Of a DNA stretch of 64,000 nucleotides, positions 1 to 6,805 are shown piece after piece (positions within the stretch are counted from its first letter, which is position 1; every line of letters begins with the position of its first letter). The stretch comes from Paenibacillus piri. GTDB taxonomy: Bacteria > Bacillota > Bacilli > Paenibacillales > NBRC-103111. Where the stretch lies: contig NZ_SMRT01000004.1 of assembly GCF_004354045.1 (NCBI RefSeq), positions 388,670 to 452,669 of the forward strand, given 5' to 3'. The notes below the pieces were generated by a model. That model made no database searches and had not been told where the DNA came from. It was given only the letters and a program-made list of their open reading frames with translations. The position numbers and the translations under genes were made by a program.

Positions 1-28
1 CATACTCAAACAGGCAGGACTCCGATAA
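1..28 (+). CDS. hicA: HicA toxin, C-terminal end only (partial)
   Basis: Reading from base 2, the frame gives ILKQAGLR and then TAA at 26-28. ILKQAGL is a typical C-terminus of HicA mRNA interferases. It lies directly before a complete hicB, in the usual toxin-then-antitoxin order. The rest of the toxin, including its catalytic histidine, is outside the window, so whether the toxin is intact cannot be judged. Only eight residues support the call, but the context is strong. Confidence 0.6.
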
Positions 29-54
29 GGAGCCCGCCAAAAGGAGGAACATAG

Positions 55-477
55 ATGGCAAAATATATTTACCCGGCAGTCTTTGACCCGAACGAGAACG
101 GAGGATTTACCGTCACGTTCCCCGACCTTCCCGGCTGCATCACGGAAGGCGACGACATGGACGATGCCTTACGGATGGCATCGGAAGCGCTGGCCCTTCA
201 TCTGTATGGGATGGAACGCGATGGCGATCTGATTCCATCCCCTTCGAAACCGGCCGACATCCAATTCACCGAAGATGCGGACGCGAACGCCTTTGTTTCA
301 TTGGTTCAAGCTCGGACAGAGCCGATTCGTGATGAGCTACAGAATCGAGCCGTCAAGAAGACGCTCACCATCCCACAATGGCTGAACGAAGAAGCTGAAT
401 CAGCCGGTATTAACTTTTCCCAACTGTTACAGTATGCTTTAAAAGAAAAGCTCGGCATCATTGAAAAGCGGCCCTGA
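55..477 (+). CDS. hicB: HicB-family antitoxin
   Basis: Antitoxin of a type II HicAB module: it neutralises the HicA RNase and represses its own operon. Residues 1-60 have the HicB partial RNase-H-like fold, with the diagnostic string FTVTFPDLPGC and a following acidic helix (DMDDALRMASEAL). Residues 95-140 look like a ribbon-helix-helix DNA-binding domain (VKKTLTIPQWLNEEAE). At 140 residues it has a normal two-domain length. AGGAGG lies 7 bases before the ATG, 26 bases after the hicA stop. A 10-bp-stem hairpin spans its stop codon. It sits at the edge of an accessory patch with IS remnants, consistent with horizontal mobility. Confidence 0.9.
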   Translation: MAKYIYPAVFDPNENGGFTVTFPDLPGCITEGDDMDDALRMASEALALHLYGMERDGDLIPSPSKPADIQFTEDADANAFVSLVQARTEPIRDELQNRAVKKTLTIPQWLNEEAESAGINFSQLLQYALKEKLGIIEKRP

Positions 478-490
478 CCGGCCGCTTTTC
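464..490 (+). terminator. Intrinsic terminator of hicAB
   Basis: A perfect 10-bp stem (AAAAGCGGCC / GGCCGCTTTT) with a 6-base loop ends in a short T run. It includes the last hicB codons and stop. Confidence 0.65.
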
Positions 491-540
491 CACTTGTTAT
501 GCATTCAACGTCTTTCTAGCATCACATAGATATGATAATG

Positions 541-574
541 CTGGCCGCCTCGGCAACCAACCAAAGCGGCCAGT
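541..574. repeat. Inverted repeat CTGGCCGC ... GCGGCCAG
   Basis: An 8-bp perfect inverted repeat with an 18-base loop lies between convergent hicB and the minus-strand ORF ending at 590. There is no clear T run on either side, so a terminator role is only possible. Confidence 0.35.
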
Positions 575-589
575 ATGTTGTTAGGCATA

Positions 590-925
590 CTATTCATAGA
601 ATTCTCTATCACGTTCGGGAACGTTGCAGAGCTCCCGATAAATTAACTCCGAAAAGCTTTGTAGTATGCCGAGTAATCGTCTGCAATCTCCCAAGTCAAC
701 GACTATAGCGTTAATGTAGTCTGAGAAGTAAACCCCTGAATTTTGAATATGCTCAAAATCGCTATTTTTATCTGTTGAACTATCTTGATGGACGAGCATA
801 TTTCTCACCTTATTCCAACTAAATACCTTATCGTATAACTTCATATCACATTCTTTCAACTTTAGAGCTAGTAATTTATCCAAATATGTTACTGCATTAA
901 CGAATTCACCTTTAGTGTTTATCAA
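590..925 (-). CDS. Hypothetical protein with HEPN-like Rx4H motif, 5' end unclear
   Basis: I do not recognise a named family. The segment has a helix-rich stretch and then WNKVRNMLVHQD. RNMLVH fits the R-x4-H signature of HEPN ribonuclease domains, which are common in defence and toxin genes. The TTG at 925 has no ribosome binding site. The reading frame stays open upstream to 985, where it meets an in-frame TAA (986-988) belonging to the next ORF. This piece is therefore probably the 3' part of one gene broken by a nonsense mutation, or it depends on readthrough or reinitiation. It is AT-richer than the rest of the window. Confidence 0.45.
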   Translation of the reverse strand: MINTKGEFVNAVTYLDKLLALKLKECDMKLYDKVFSWNKVRNMLVHQDSSTDKNSDFEHIQNSGVYFSDYINAIVVDLGDCRRLLGILQSFSELIYRELCNVPERDREFYE

Positions 926-985
926 GTCGAGGCCAATACCGGTTCCAATGCCGCGTTGGACAACTATGCATAATAGCTTTAAGCT

Positions 986-1237
986 TTATTCGAAATCCCC
1001 AAATATCCCGGTAATCAGACCCCTGCTTAAATTCGAAATAACTTCAGATTTTGAAACATTATACCCAGGCAAATTTTCAGAATAGTCACCAAGAGTAAAG
1101 TTCCTAGCTGAGTAACCCTCACCATTGAAATGACTGCTCCAATATTCAATTAGCGCCAAGTTTTTTCCAACAAATGAGAAGAATTCATCTTTGAAGTTTT
1201 CAATTGATGAGAAGTATTCATCTTTGTCGTAGTACAC
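986..1237 (-). CDS. Hypothetical protein, likely 5' part of a split gene
   Basis: An 83-residue acidic, aromatic-rich product with no family I recognise. I chose the GTG at 1237 because AAAGGGGA lies 8 bases upstream. The longer GTG at 1279 sits inside a terminator stem and is unlikely. The frame is the same as the HEPN-like ORF that follows and is separated from it only by TAA at 986-988, so 590-1237 may once have been one gene of about 215 codons. Codon use is AT-rich, like other accessory genes. Confidence 0.45.
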   Translation of the reverse strand: MYYDKDEYFSSIENFKDEFFSFVGKNLALIEYWSSHFNGEGYSARNFTLGDYSENLPGYNVSKSEVISNLSRGLITGIFGDFE

Positions 1238-1268
1238 TTTTAAGTCCCCTTTCAATGCAGATGTACAA

Positions 1269-1293
1269 AGAAAAAGCACCGGTTAAGGTGCTT
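1269..1293 (-). terminator. Intrinsic terminator after the truncated surface-protein gene
   Basis: On the minus strand, AAGCACC / GGTGCTT form a stem with loop TTAACC followed by TTTTTCTTTG. It lies just after the stop at 1299. Confidence 0.65.
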
Positions 1294-1298
1294 AGAGG

Positions 1299-1535
1299 CT
1301 ATGTCTTTTCCGAGTTTATATATATAGCAGGCCTATAATCGTTATCGTCTGTCGCACTCCCGGAAATCGTTAATGAGTTCGATTCCACAACTTCCGGCGT
1401 ATTATCCACTTTCAGAGAAGGGCCGCCGATTTGGTATGTAATTTGTTTGTTTACGGTTGATGATTCGCTATTAAGCTTTGCAATGATACTAATTTCATAG
1501 GAACCTTCTTTATCCAGCTTATACCCTTCTGTGAC
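1299..1535 (-). pseudogene. C-terminal fragment of an extracellular beta-sandwich protein
   Basis: This frame reads for 78 codons to TAG at 1299, too diverged from a start to be listed as a whole gene. It contains GSYEISIIAK and later VDNTPEVVESNSLTISGSA, a pattern of bacterial Ig-like or glucodextranase-B-like modules in secreted proteins. It abuts the right end of an IS200/IS605 remnant (1531-1582), so the 5' part was displaced or lost. I see no matching 5' part on the far side of the element. Confidence 0.5.
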
Positions 1536-1582
1536 ATACTCCCACCACCTACGCTAACGCTTAGAGGTGGGGGCTTCTTGGG
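1531..1582 (-). repeat. Right end hairpin of the IS200/IS605 remnant (omega-RNA region)
   Basis: On the minus strand, GCCCCCACCTCTA, GCGTTAGCGT and GGTGGTGGGAG fold into the subterminal hairpin typical of TnpB-type elements, ending in TATGTCAC. In active elements this region also encodes the scaffold of the TnpB guide RNA. The guide would start in the flanking DNA just below 1531. Confidence 0.7.
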
Positions 1583-1649
1583 ACGTACCAGCTAACGCCA
1601 GCATAATGACCAAGCTATCCCCGGTTGCCCAACGGTTCTCTATAACTGA

Positions 1650-1944
1650 CTAAGCTATACCAAGCATTCGGCAACCTTCATTTTGGATATTGATCGCAGC
1701 ATTGATATCTCGATCCAACACAGCACCGCAACAACAGTTCCAAACCCTGGCTGACAATGCCAGTTCGCTTTGGACTGTTTGACAAAAGCGACAAAGTTTA
1801 CTGGATGGAAACCATCTATCCATGACGACTAATGACTTTCACAAGCATTTGATTATAGACAAATCGTACACAGCCAAAGGTTTTATTAATGAGAATTTCC
1901 TGTTCCGTACTGGGATAGATACGATATTTGAATGCTTTGTTCAT
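1650..1944 (-). pseudogene. tnpB: TnpB (RNA-guided nuclease) gene with large internal deletion
   Basis: The ATG at 1944 opens a normal TnpB N-terminus (MNKAFKYRIYPSTEQE ... FVYNQML). The frame then jumps to the C-terminal zinc-finger and RuvC-III region: DRWFPSSKLCRFC, then WNCCCGAVLDRDINAAIN, ending GCRMLGIA-TAG at 1650. Only 295 bp remain of about 1.1-1.3 kb. The join is out of frame, with a stop between the parts. The RuvC-I and -II catalytic segments are lost, so the product is inactive. Confidence 0.8.
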
Positions 1945-2102
1945 ATCTTCTCACCTTGACTTTCGATATAACGTCTCACCACTTCAATCGGCGCACCGCC
2001 TGTTGTTAGCAGACAGAAGCTTCTCGACCAGAAATATTCTTTCCATAGAGATTTTCTGAACGATATAGAATTTATAAAATTTTCAGCGAAGCTGAACAAA
2101 TT
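1941..2102 (-). pseudogene. tnpA: TnpA (Y1 transposase) C-terminal remnant
   Basis: The open stretch encodes RKSLWKEYFWSRSFCLLTTG and IEVVRRYIESQGEKI before TGA (1941-1943). This is the typical C-terminus of IS200/IS605 TnpA, overlapping the tnpB start by 3 bases within ATGA. The catalytic HUH motif and tyrosine lie in the missing N-terminal part. Confidence 0.75.
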
Positions 2103-2222
2103 CTATATCACAAGAGAAACTTCCGCTAAATCGCGGTCGCTCATCCATGAATAGACTTCGGTAGAAGTTTTTCTTATGATGGAATATTCTTTCTTGATCA
2201 GACATGATGATGCGCTTTTAAA

Positions 2223-2564
2223 TTATTCTACCCGAATCACGTCGTCAAATTGAAAAACTTCCCATGCAGCGCCTTTCTCCACCTTGATCAGGTTGTAACG
2301 CGGATCAAAAGCCGTTACGATTCCGGCAACCTGCCGGTCCTCGTGTTCCCTGAACAAGGTGACAGTGACAGGCAGAGCCTTGGATCGGGATGCTTTTAAT
2401 TTGCCGAACAGCTCTTGCTGCTGCGCTTCCGTCAGCACCGGCTTCATTCTATTCGTCTGCCGCTTTACCGGGTCTGTGGTATCGCTGCGCTCCGGCCGCA
2501 TCATGACGGGTGATTCCCGTGAGCTGTTCTTTTCGGGCTCCTTATATAATGCTTTACGATTCAT
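2223..2564 (-). CDS. YolD-like family protein
   Basis: A small cytoplasmic protein of the YolD-like family. Members often sit beside Y-family polymerases (UmuC/UvrX), but their biochemical role is unsettled. The C-terminal half has the family pattern: LTEAQQQELFGKLKAS, VTVTLFREHE, then a beta-rich end with DPRYNLIKVE and FDDVIRVE. ATG at 2564 is chosen because GGAGG lies 11 bases upstream; the GTG at 2582 lacks a site. No Y-family polymerase is nearby, so it is an orphan copy. Residues 1-45 are charged and probably disordered. Confidence 0.75.
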   Translation of the reverse strand: MNRKALYKEPEKNSSRESPVMMRPERSDTTDPVKRQTNRMKPVLTEAQQQELFGKLKASRSKALPVTVTLFREHEDRQVAGIVTAFDPRYNLIKVEKGAAWEVFQFDDVIRVE

Positions 2565-2761
2565 ACTGGCAACCGCCTCCACAATAATACGAACTTATGT
2601 TCCTATTTTATACGAACGACCTCATATTATGCAAGAGAAGATTTTCATGCTTCAAACGAATTGCAGTTATCGCCAAAACAGGGCTGCTGTAGTAGAATAA
2701 AGCCGAATGGAACATGCAAGCAAATACTCCAGCCGATGGGGAAAAATCACGGGGGATGGCA

Positions 2762-3139
2762 ATGGGACTTTTTGATGCGATAATGGGCAACGCCTCTGAG
2801 GTAAAAATCGAAGAGGTTCAAGCGGAATTTTCGAACTTATTAGGAGATTCGGAAAGAATAGAACGGGCCTACAAGCTAATTCGCGATTTATTTATTTTTA
2901 CGAACAAACGACTTATTTTGGTGGATAAGCAAGGAATTACAGGCAAGAAAATTGAATATCACTCCTACCCTTACAAAAGTATCTCTCATTTCAGTATTGA
3001 AACGGCGGGACATTTCGATCTGGATGCGGAATTGAAGATATGGACTTCAGGAAGCTCGACTCCGGTCCAAAAGCAGTTCAACAGACAGCTGAACATTTAC
3101 GAAATTCAAAAGATACTTTCCGAATACATTTTAAAATAA
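2762..3139 (+). CDS. PH (bPH_1/YvbH-like) domain protein
   Basis: A cytosolic protein of about 125 residues with a bacterial pleckstrin-homology fold. Visible features are the MGLFDAIMGNASEV opening, LIRDLFIFTNKRLILVDKQGITGKKIEY as successive strands, and a helical C-terminus (IYEIQKILSEYIL). Families with this pattern are small and of unknown ligand. The ATG at 2762 has GGGGGA 5 bases upstream; the longer starts at 2714 and 2756 have weaker sites. It is monocistronic, closed by a strong terminator. Confidence 0.75.
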   Translation: MGLFDAIMGNASEVKIEEVQAEFSNLLGDSERIERAYKLIRDLFIFTNKRLILVDKQGITGKKIEYHSYPYKSISHFSIETAGHFDLDAELKIWTSGSSTPVQKQFNRQLNIYEIQKILSEYILK

Positions 3140-3152
3140 ATACGGAAAACAA

Positions 3153-3186
3153 AGCAGCCCAAGAATCGTCTTGGACTGCTTTTTTA
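3153..3186. terminator. Bidirectional intrinsic terminator
   Basis: AGCAGCCCAAGA and TCTTGGACTGCT form a 12-bp stem with one mismatch and an ATCG loop. T6 follows on the plus strand and TTTGTTTT on the minus strand. It serves the convergent PH-domain and pfkB genes. Confidence 0.8.
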
Positions 3187-3223
3187 GGCGTGTTTTCGCT
3201 GCTTACCGTACTAAAATGATGAA

Positions 3224-4177
3224 TTATGGCTTAACCAGCAGCGTTTGAAAATAATCGTCCTGCTTGAATTTGCGGTTCAGCTCAGGACAGTTGCTTTGCT
3301 GCGATTCGATCGTCCAGCCCGCAACCTTGGTGCCGCATACAACGGCTTCCTTCAGCGGCAAGCCCCTGACAAGCCCCATAACCGTTCCGGAAAAATAAGC
3401 GTCGCCCGCGCCGCTCGAATCAACCAATTGTACAGGCATGACCGGTTGATAGCCGGATTCCTTCGTTCTGCGGTCATAATAAATCGAGCCCTTCTCGCCT
3501 AATGTAATCACCATCGAACGCAGTCCGTTGGCATCGACGTACGCGATTAAATGCTGCAGCATCGCATCCTGCCCCAAGTCGGCAAACGGCTTGCCCAGCA
3601 AGCGCCCGGCTTCGATCTCATTGCAGATGAAACATTCAAGCTGGCGCAGCAGCGACGGATTGCCCAGGATGACGTCCAGATTGCCCGGAATGCCGTACAC
3701 CGGCTTGTTATGCTCGGCGGCCAGCTCGACAATGCTTTTGGAAATGCGCTCGTTCAGATCCAGCTCCAGCACGATATGCGACGATTGGCTGACCATATGG
3801 GAGCCGGAAGTCTGAATAATTCGCTCCAGCTCGGTCAGCCGCGGCATTTGCGATATGGAGCCTGCCAGATTGCCGGCCTGATCCAAAACCGCGAGCCACA
3901 TTCCCATCCCCTGCTCGGCCTTGCCGATATAAGCGGTATGCAGTTTCAAAGCGGCCAGCCGCTGAATAATTTCGTCGCCGAGCCCGGTATTGTCCACCGT
4001 GGACACAAACGAAGTATTCAGCTCGAGATTGGCCAAATTTTCAGCTACGTTGCGGCCGACGCCTCCGTGAACAAATTGGATCGTGCCCAGATTTCTGCCG
4101 GCAGGCACGTACTGATTGTGAGAAAAGCCTTTGCAATCGACAAACACGGTACCGATAACGGTTACAAACGATGACAT
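3224..4177 (-). CDS. PfkB-family carbohydrate/nucleoside kinase
   Basis: A ribokinase-superfamily kinase transferring phosphate from ATP to a sugar or nucleoside hydroxyl. Signature 1 is seen near residue 37 as GGVGRNVAENLA. The catalytic anion-hole motif DSSGAGDAYFSG is near residue 255, where the Asp is the base. Its length (317) is standard. The GGxGRNVAENLA form resembles pseudouridine kinases, but no pseudouridine-5'-phosphate glycosidase gene is adjacent, so the substrate is left open. An 8-bp palindrome overlaps its probable -10 region, suggesting repressor control. Confidence 0.85.
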   Translation of the reverse strand: MSSFVTVIGTVFVDCKGFSHNQYVPAGRNLGTIQFVHGGVGRNVAENLANLELNTSFVSTVDNTGLGDEIIQRLAALKLHTAYIGKAEQGMGMWLAVLDQAGNLAGSISQMPRLTELERIIQTSGSHMVSQSSHIVLELDLNERISKSIVELAAEHNKPVYGIPGNLDVILGNPSLLRQLECFICNEIEAGRLLGKPFADLGQDAMLQHLIAYVDANGLRSMVITLGEKGSIYYDRRTKESGYQPVMPVQLVDSSGAGDAYFSGTVMGLVRGLPLKEAVVCGTKVAGWTIESQQSNCPELNRKFKQDDYFQTLLVKP

Positions 4178-4199
4178 GAATGAAAATTCCCCTTAACAA

Positions 4200-4221
4200 A
4201 ATAATAGTTTCTTCTATTATT
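4200..4221. promoter_or_regulatory. Palindromic operator candidate upstream of pfkB
   Basis: AATAATAG-6-CTATTATT is a perfect 8-bp inverted repeat 23 bases before the pfkB start. It overlaps a minus-strand TATAAT (4219-4224). Confidence 0.45.
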
Positions 4222-4285
4222 ATATTTGAATTCGGGGAGAAAAAGAAACTATATGTTTACATCTCCTTAAAAAATGTATCTCGTT

Positions 4286-4437
4286 TCATTTGCCGTCGCT
4301 TTTTTCCTTCAGCTGCTCCAAAAATTTTTGATTTGCGGTGGAAGCGGTACGCCGATAACGCCCAAATTTTCAATGACGGACAGCTCTTCCCGTCCCGAGT
4401 AAAAATAAAGCGCCAACGTGCGAAAAACCGGCCTCAT
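4286..4437 (-). pseudogene. Phage-holin-family (toxin secretion/lysis holin) remnant, frameshifted
   Basis: From 4437 the minus strand encodes MRPVFRTLALYFYSGREELSV and then IENLGVIGVPLPPQIKN. This closely follows the C-terminal signature of phage_holin_4_1 proteins (E-x-S-x-x-EN-x-x-x-x-GVPxP). A one-base loss in the A5T5 run at 4319-4328 throws it to TGA at 4309. The corrected frame would run on as FLEQLKEKSDGK to TGA at 4286. The N-terminal membrane part is absent. It fills most of the 280-base gap between pfkB and ktrB. Confidence 0.55.
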
Positions 4438-4457
4438 TCGGAACGCATTTACCAAAC

Positions 4458-5798
4458 TTAACCGATAATAATTTTTCCTTCCGGATAGCGGAACAGCTCT
4501 TTTTTCTGCTTCGGCTGAACGGCGAACGCCAGTGTCAATAAGCCGATCCGGCCGACAAACATAAGAATGATGATGATGATTTTTCCAGAAAACGTTAAAT
4601 CCTCGGTCAAACCCATGCTTAACCCGACCGTTCCGAATGCGGAGGCTATTTCAAACAAGATCATGAGCAAGTCCTGCCTTTGAATGACGGATAACAGCAT
4701 CGTAAAGCCGACAACGATAAAAACGGAAATAACCGTCAACGTCACAGCCTTATAAATGTCCTTTTCCGGCAGACGATGGCGAAACATGACGACCTGCTCC
4801 TTGCCGCGGATCATCGAAAAGAGCGCCCCGACCAGTACCGCAAAGGTCGTCAGCTTGATTCCGCCTCCAGTCGAGCCGGGCGCTGCGCCGATAAACATCA
4901 TAATAATCATAAGAAACTGGGTCGCTTCGCGCAAACTGCCGATATCGACGGTGTTGATTCCTGCGGAGCGCAAGGTGATCGCCTGGAACAAGGATGCCAA
5001 TATTTGAGTCGTCCAGTGCTCCCCGCCCAGCGTACGCATATTCGTATATTCAAAAACAAATATACAAACCGCGCTGATCAGCGTCAGGATGGCTGTCGTC
5101 GCCAGCACCACTTTGGTGTGGATAGACAGTCTTTTCGTCTTGGGATAATCGAGCAAATCCGAAATGACGATAAAGCCGATTCCGCCTAGCAAAATAAGCA
5201 GCATCGATACCAGATTGATAAACGTATCGCCCACAAAGGGCGAGAAACCGCCTACCAGCTCAAAGCCTGCATTGTTAAATATGGAAACCGAATGAAATAC
5301 GGCAAAATAAAGCGCGCGGCCCAAGGGCATTTCCTGCGCCCAACGGATCGTATACAGGATGGTTGCCACTCCTTCGATCGTGATCGAATAAAGAAGCACC
5401 TTCCTGATCAGCCGTACAATTCCTTCCATCGTGGTCTGGTTTAACGTTTCCGAAAGAATAAGCCTGTCGCTCAACGAAACCTGTTTTTTCAAAGCCAGAG
5501 CAAACCAGGTGGCGACGGTCATAAATCCGACTCCGCCGGCTTGTACCAGCACAAGTAAAATGATTTGCCCGAAAATGGAAAAATGCATTCCCGTATTGAC
5601 AACGGTTAATCCGGTAACGCAGGTTGCCGATGTCGCCGTAAACAGAGCGTCGATAAACGACAGCCGTATCCCGGCCTGCACGGAAATCGGAAGCATCAAT
5701 AACAGGGTGCCGATCCCGATAATGAGCGCGAAACCGCCTGCCAAAACGCGCGAAGGGGTCAGCTTAATAAATTTAGATAAAAACCGCAATCTGTACAC
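4458..5798 (-). CDS. ktrB: KtrB/TrkH-type potassium uptake channel subunit
   Basis: An integral membrane subunit of a Na+-dependent K+ uptake system. It is a four-fold M1-P-M2 protein with about ten hydrophobic segments. Selectivity-filter glycines are seen in TSATCVTGLTVV, FNNAGFELVGGF, LRSAGINTVD and ASAFGTVGLSMG. At 446 residues its length is normal. The GTG at 5798 is the longest start; a TTG at 5789 with GAGGTG 6 bases upstream may be the true one. The KtrA RCK-domain partner is not adjacent, so this is an orphan or it shares KtrA from another locus. Confidence 0.9.
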   Translation of the reverse strand: MYRLRFLSKFIKLTPSRVLAGGFALIIGIGTLLLMLPISVQAGIRLSFIDALFTATSATCVTGLTVVNTGMHFSIFGQIILLVLVQAGGVGFMTVATWFALALKKQVSLSDRLILSETLNQTTMEGIVRLIRKVLLYSITIEGVATILYTIRWAQEMPLGRALYFAVFHSVSIFNNAGFELVGGFSPFVGDTFINLVSMLLILLGGIGFIVISDLLDYPKTKRLSIHTKVVLATTAILTLISAVCIFVFEYTNMRTLGGEHWTTQILASLFQAITLRSAGINTVDIGSLREATQFLMIIMMFIGAAPGSTGGGIKLTTFAVLVGALFSMIRGKEQVVMFRHRLPEKDIYKAVTLTVISVFIVVGFTMLLSVIQRQDLLMILFEIASAFGTVGLSMGLTEDLTFSGKIIIIILMFVGRIGLLTLAFAVQPKQKKELFRYPEGKIIIG

Positions 5799-5884
5799 CT
5801 CATTTATGTAGTTAGACCGCTTCTCATTTTACCATATTAGGCCGTTCCGTCCTAACCTTTGATGCCTAACTTTCCATTCCGGAA

Positions 5885-5912
5885 AGAAAAAACTGCCGGA
5901 TTGTTCCGGCAG
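5885..5912 (-). terminator. Intrinsic terminator of the nitroreductase gene
   Basis: CTGCCGG/CCGGCAG 7-bp stem with a 6-base loop, followed on the minus strand by TTTTTTC. Confidence 0.8.
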
Positions 5913-5932
5913 CCTTAAAGGTTCGCAGCTTT

Positions 5933-6544
5933 TTATTTTACTTTCCCTTCAAAAATCACTTCCGACAACGGACGCCGGCCATTCGGCACCTCGCGTTCCC
6001 TCAATCCTTCCGGCAGCAGTGACTTTTCCCCCATATAACCGAGAGCGATAACGGCATGCAGTTCAAACTGCTCCGGCACATTTAACAGCTGGCGCGCTTT
6101 TTCCCGGTCGAATCCGCCCATTGCGTGCGTCACCAGGCCAAGCAAGGTTGCCTGCAATGCTAGCATTCCCCAGGCAGTGCCGGCATCAAAGGAATGAGCC
6201 CCGTTCGGATCGCCGTTCGGTCTCAGTTTGTCGGAAGCGACAAGTACAAGAACAGGCGCCGATGACGCCCAGCTCAAATTGAATTCGCTTATAAACTGAT
6301 GGAACACGCTGAGCTGCTCCTCCGTTCTGGCAACAAAAAACCGCCAAGGCTGGTCGTTAAACGACGATGGAGCCCAATGCGCCGCTTCAAGAACGGAGTA
6401 TACATCCTGATCGCTCACTTTGCGGTTGGAATAAGCGCGCGGCGACCAACGATTCAAAAAAAGCGGACTGACCGGATATTCGGAACCGCGGTTTCCCTGA
6501 ACCTCCCGCGAAATTTCGCTTACAACTGTTGTCGTAGTACTCAT
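5933..6544 (-). CDS. Nitroreductase-family FMN oxidoreductase
   Basis: A cytosolic FMN-dependent NAD(P)H oxidoreductase of the nitroreductase superfamily. Family marks are the N-terminal RWSPRAYSNRKV (FMN phosphate-binding arginine/serine), AAHWAPSSFNDQPWRFFVA, the central AWGMLALQATLLGL helix, and the C-terminal ALGYMGE. The length of 203 is usual. Members reduce nitro compounds, quinones or enones; the physiological substrate cannot be told from sequence. It is monocistronic, between its own terminator and a 216-base gap. Confidence 0.88.
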   Translation of the reverse strand: MSTTTTVVSEISREVQGNRGSEYPVSPLFLNRWSPRAYSNRKVSDQDVYSVLEAAHWAPSSFNDQPWRFFVARTEEQLSVFHQFISEFNLSWASSAPVLVLVASDKLRPNGDPNGAHSFDAGTAWGMLALQATLLGLVTHAMGGFDREKARQLLNVPEQFELHAVIALGYMGEKSLLPEGLREREVPNGRRPLSEVIFEGKVK

Positions 6545-6732
6545 TATAAATACCGCCTTCCTAATCGTAATAAACTTATTTTAAAGTAGCATATATCCTT
6601 TTAATTGGCAACCCGCCGTTTGAAGCTCGCTGGCCTGTCCGTTTTGAAGCTGATACTATTTTTCACTTAACAAGAAGCCCCGTATACATCTATAAACTGC
6701 CAGCAGCGCAAGCTTTCAAACTCGCATAAAAG

Positions 6733-6770
6733 CTAAAAAACTTCCCGACGCGCTGACGGCAGCCGGGAAG
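6733..6770 (-). terminator. Intrinsic terminator of the DNA ligase gene
   Basis: CTTCCCG ... CGGGAAG stem followed by TTTTTT on the minus strand. The remainder of 6545-6805 shows no gene. Confidence 0.75.
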
Positions 6771-6805
6771 CTCGCGATTTGTCATATGGAAATGGGATGA
6801 TTGCA

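Larger units (their letters stand above)
1531..2110 (-). mobile_element. Decayed IS200/IS605-family element
   Basis: The element is on the minus strand: a 3' piece of tnpA overlaps the start of a deleted tnpB, followed by a right-end hairpin. The gene order and the ATGA overlap are typical of the family. About 1 kb of coding sequence is missing. Bases 2062-2109 near the tnpA truncation form an imperfect inverted repeat (GATATAGAATTT ... AAATTCTATATC). Bases 2110-2222 hold a second GAAACTTC/GAAGTTT inverted repeat but no gene. The element cannot move by itself. Confidence 0.8.

Noticed and set aside
2359..2700. 113-codon plus-strand ORF over the YolD-like gene
   Set aside because: No ribosome binding site; overlaps a gene with family similarity and a good start.
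4180..4461. 93-codon plus-strand ORF between pfkB and ktrB
   Set aside because: The opposite strand carries a recognisable holin remnant, and this frame has no ribosome binding site.
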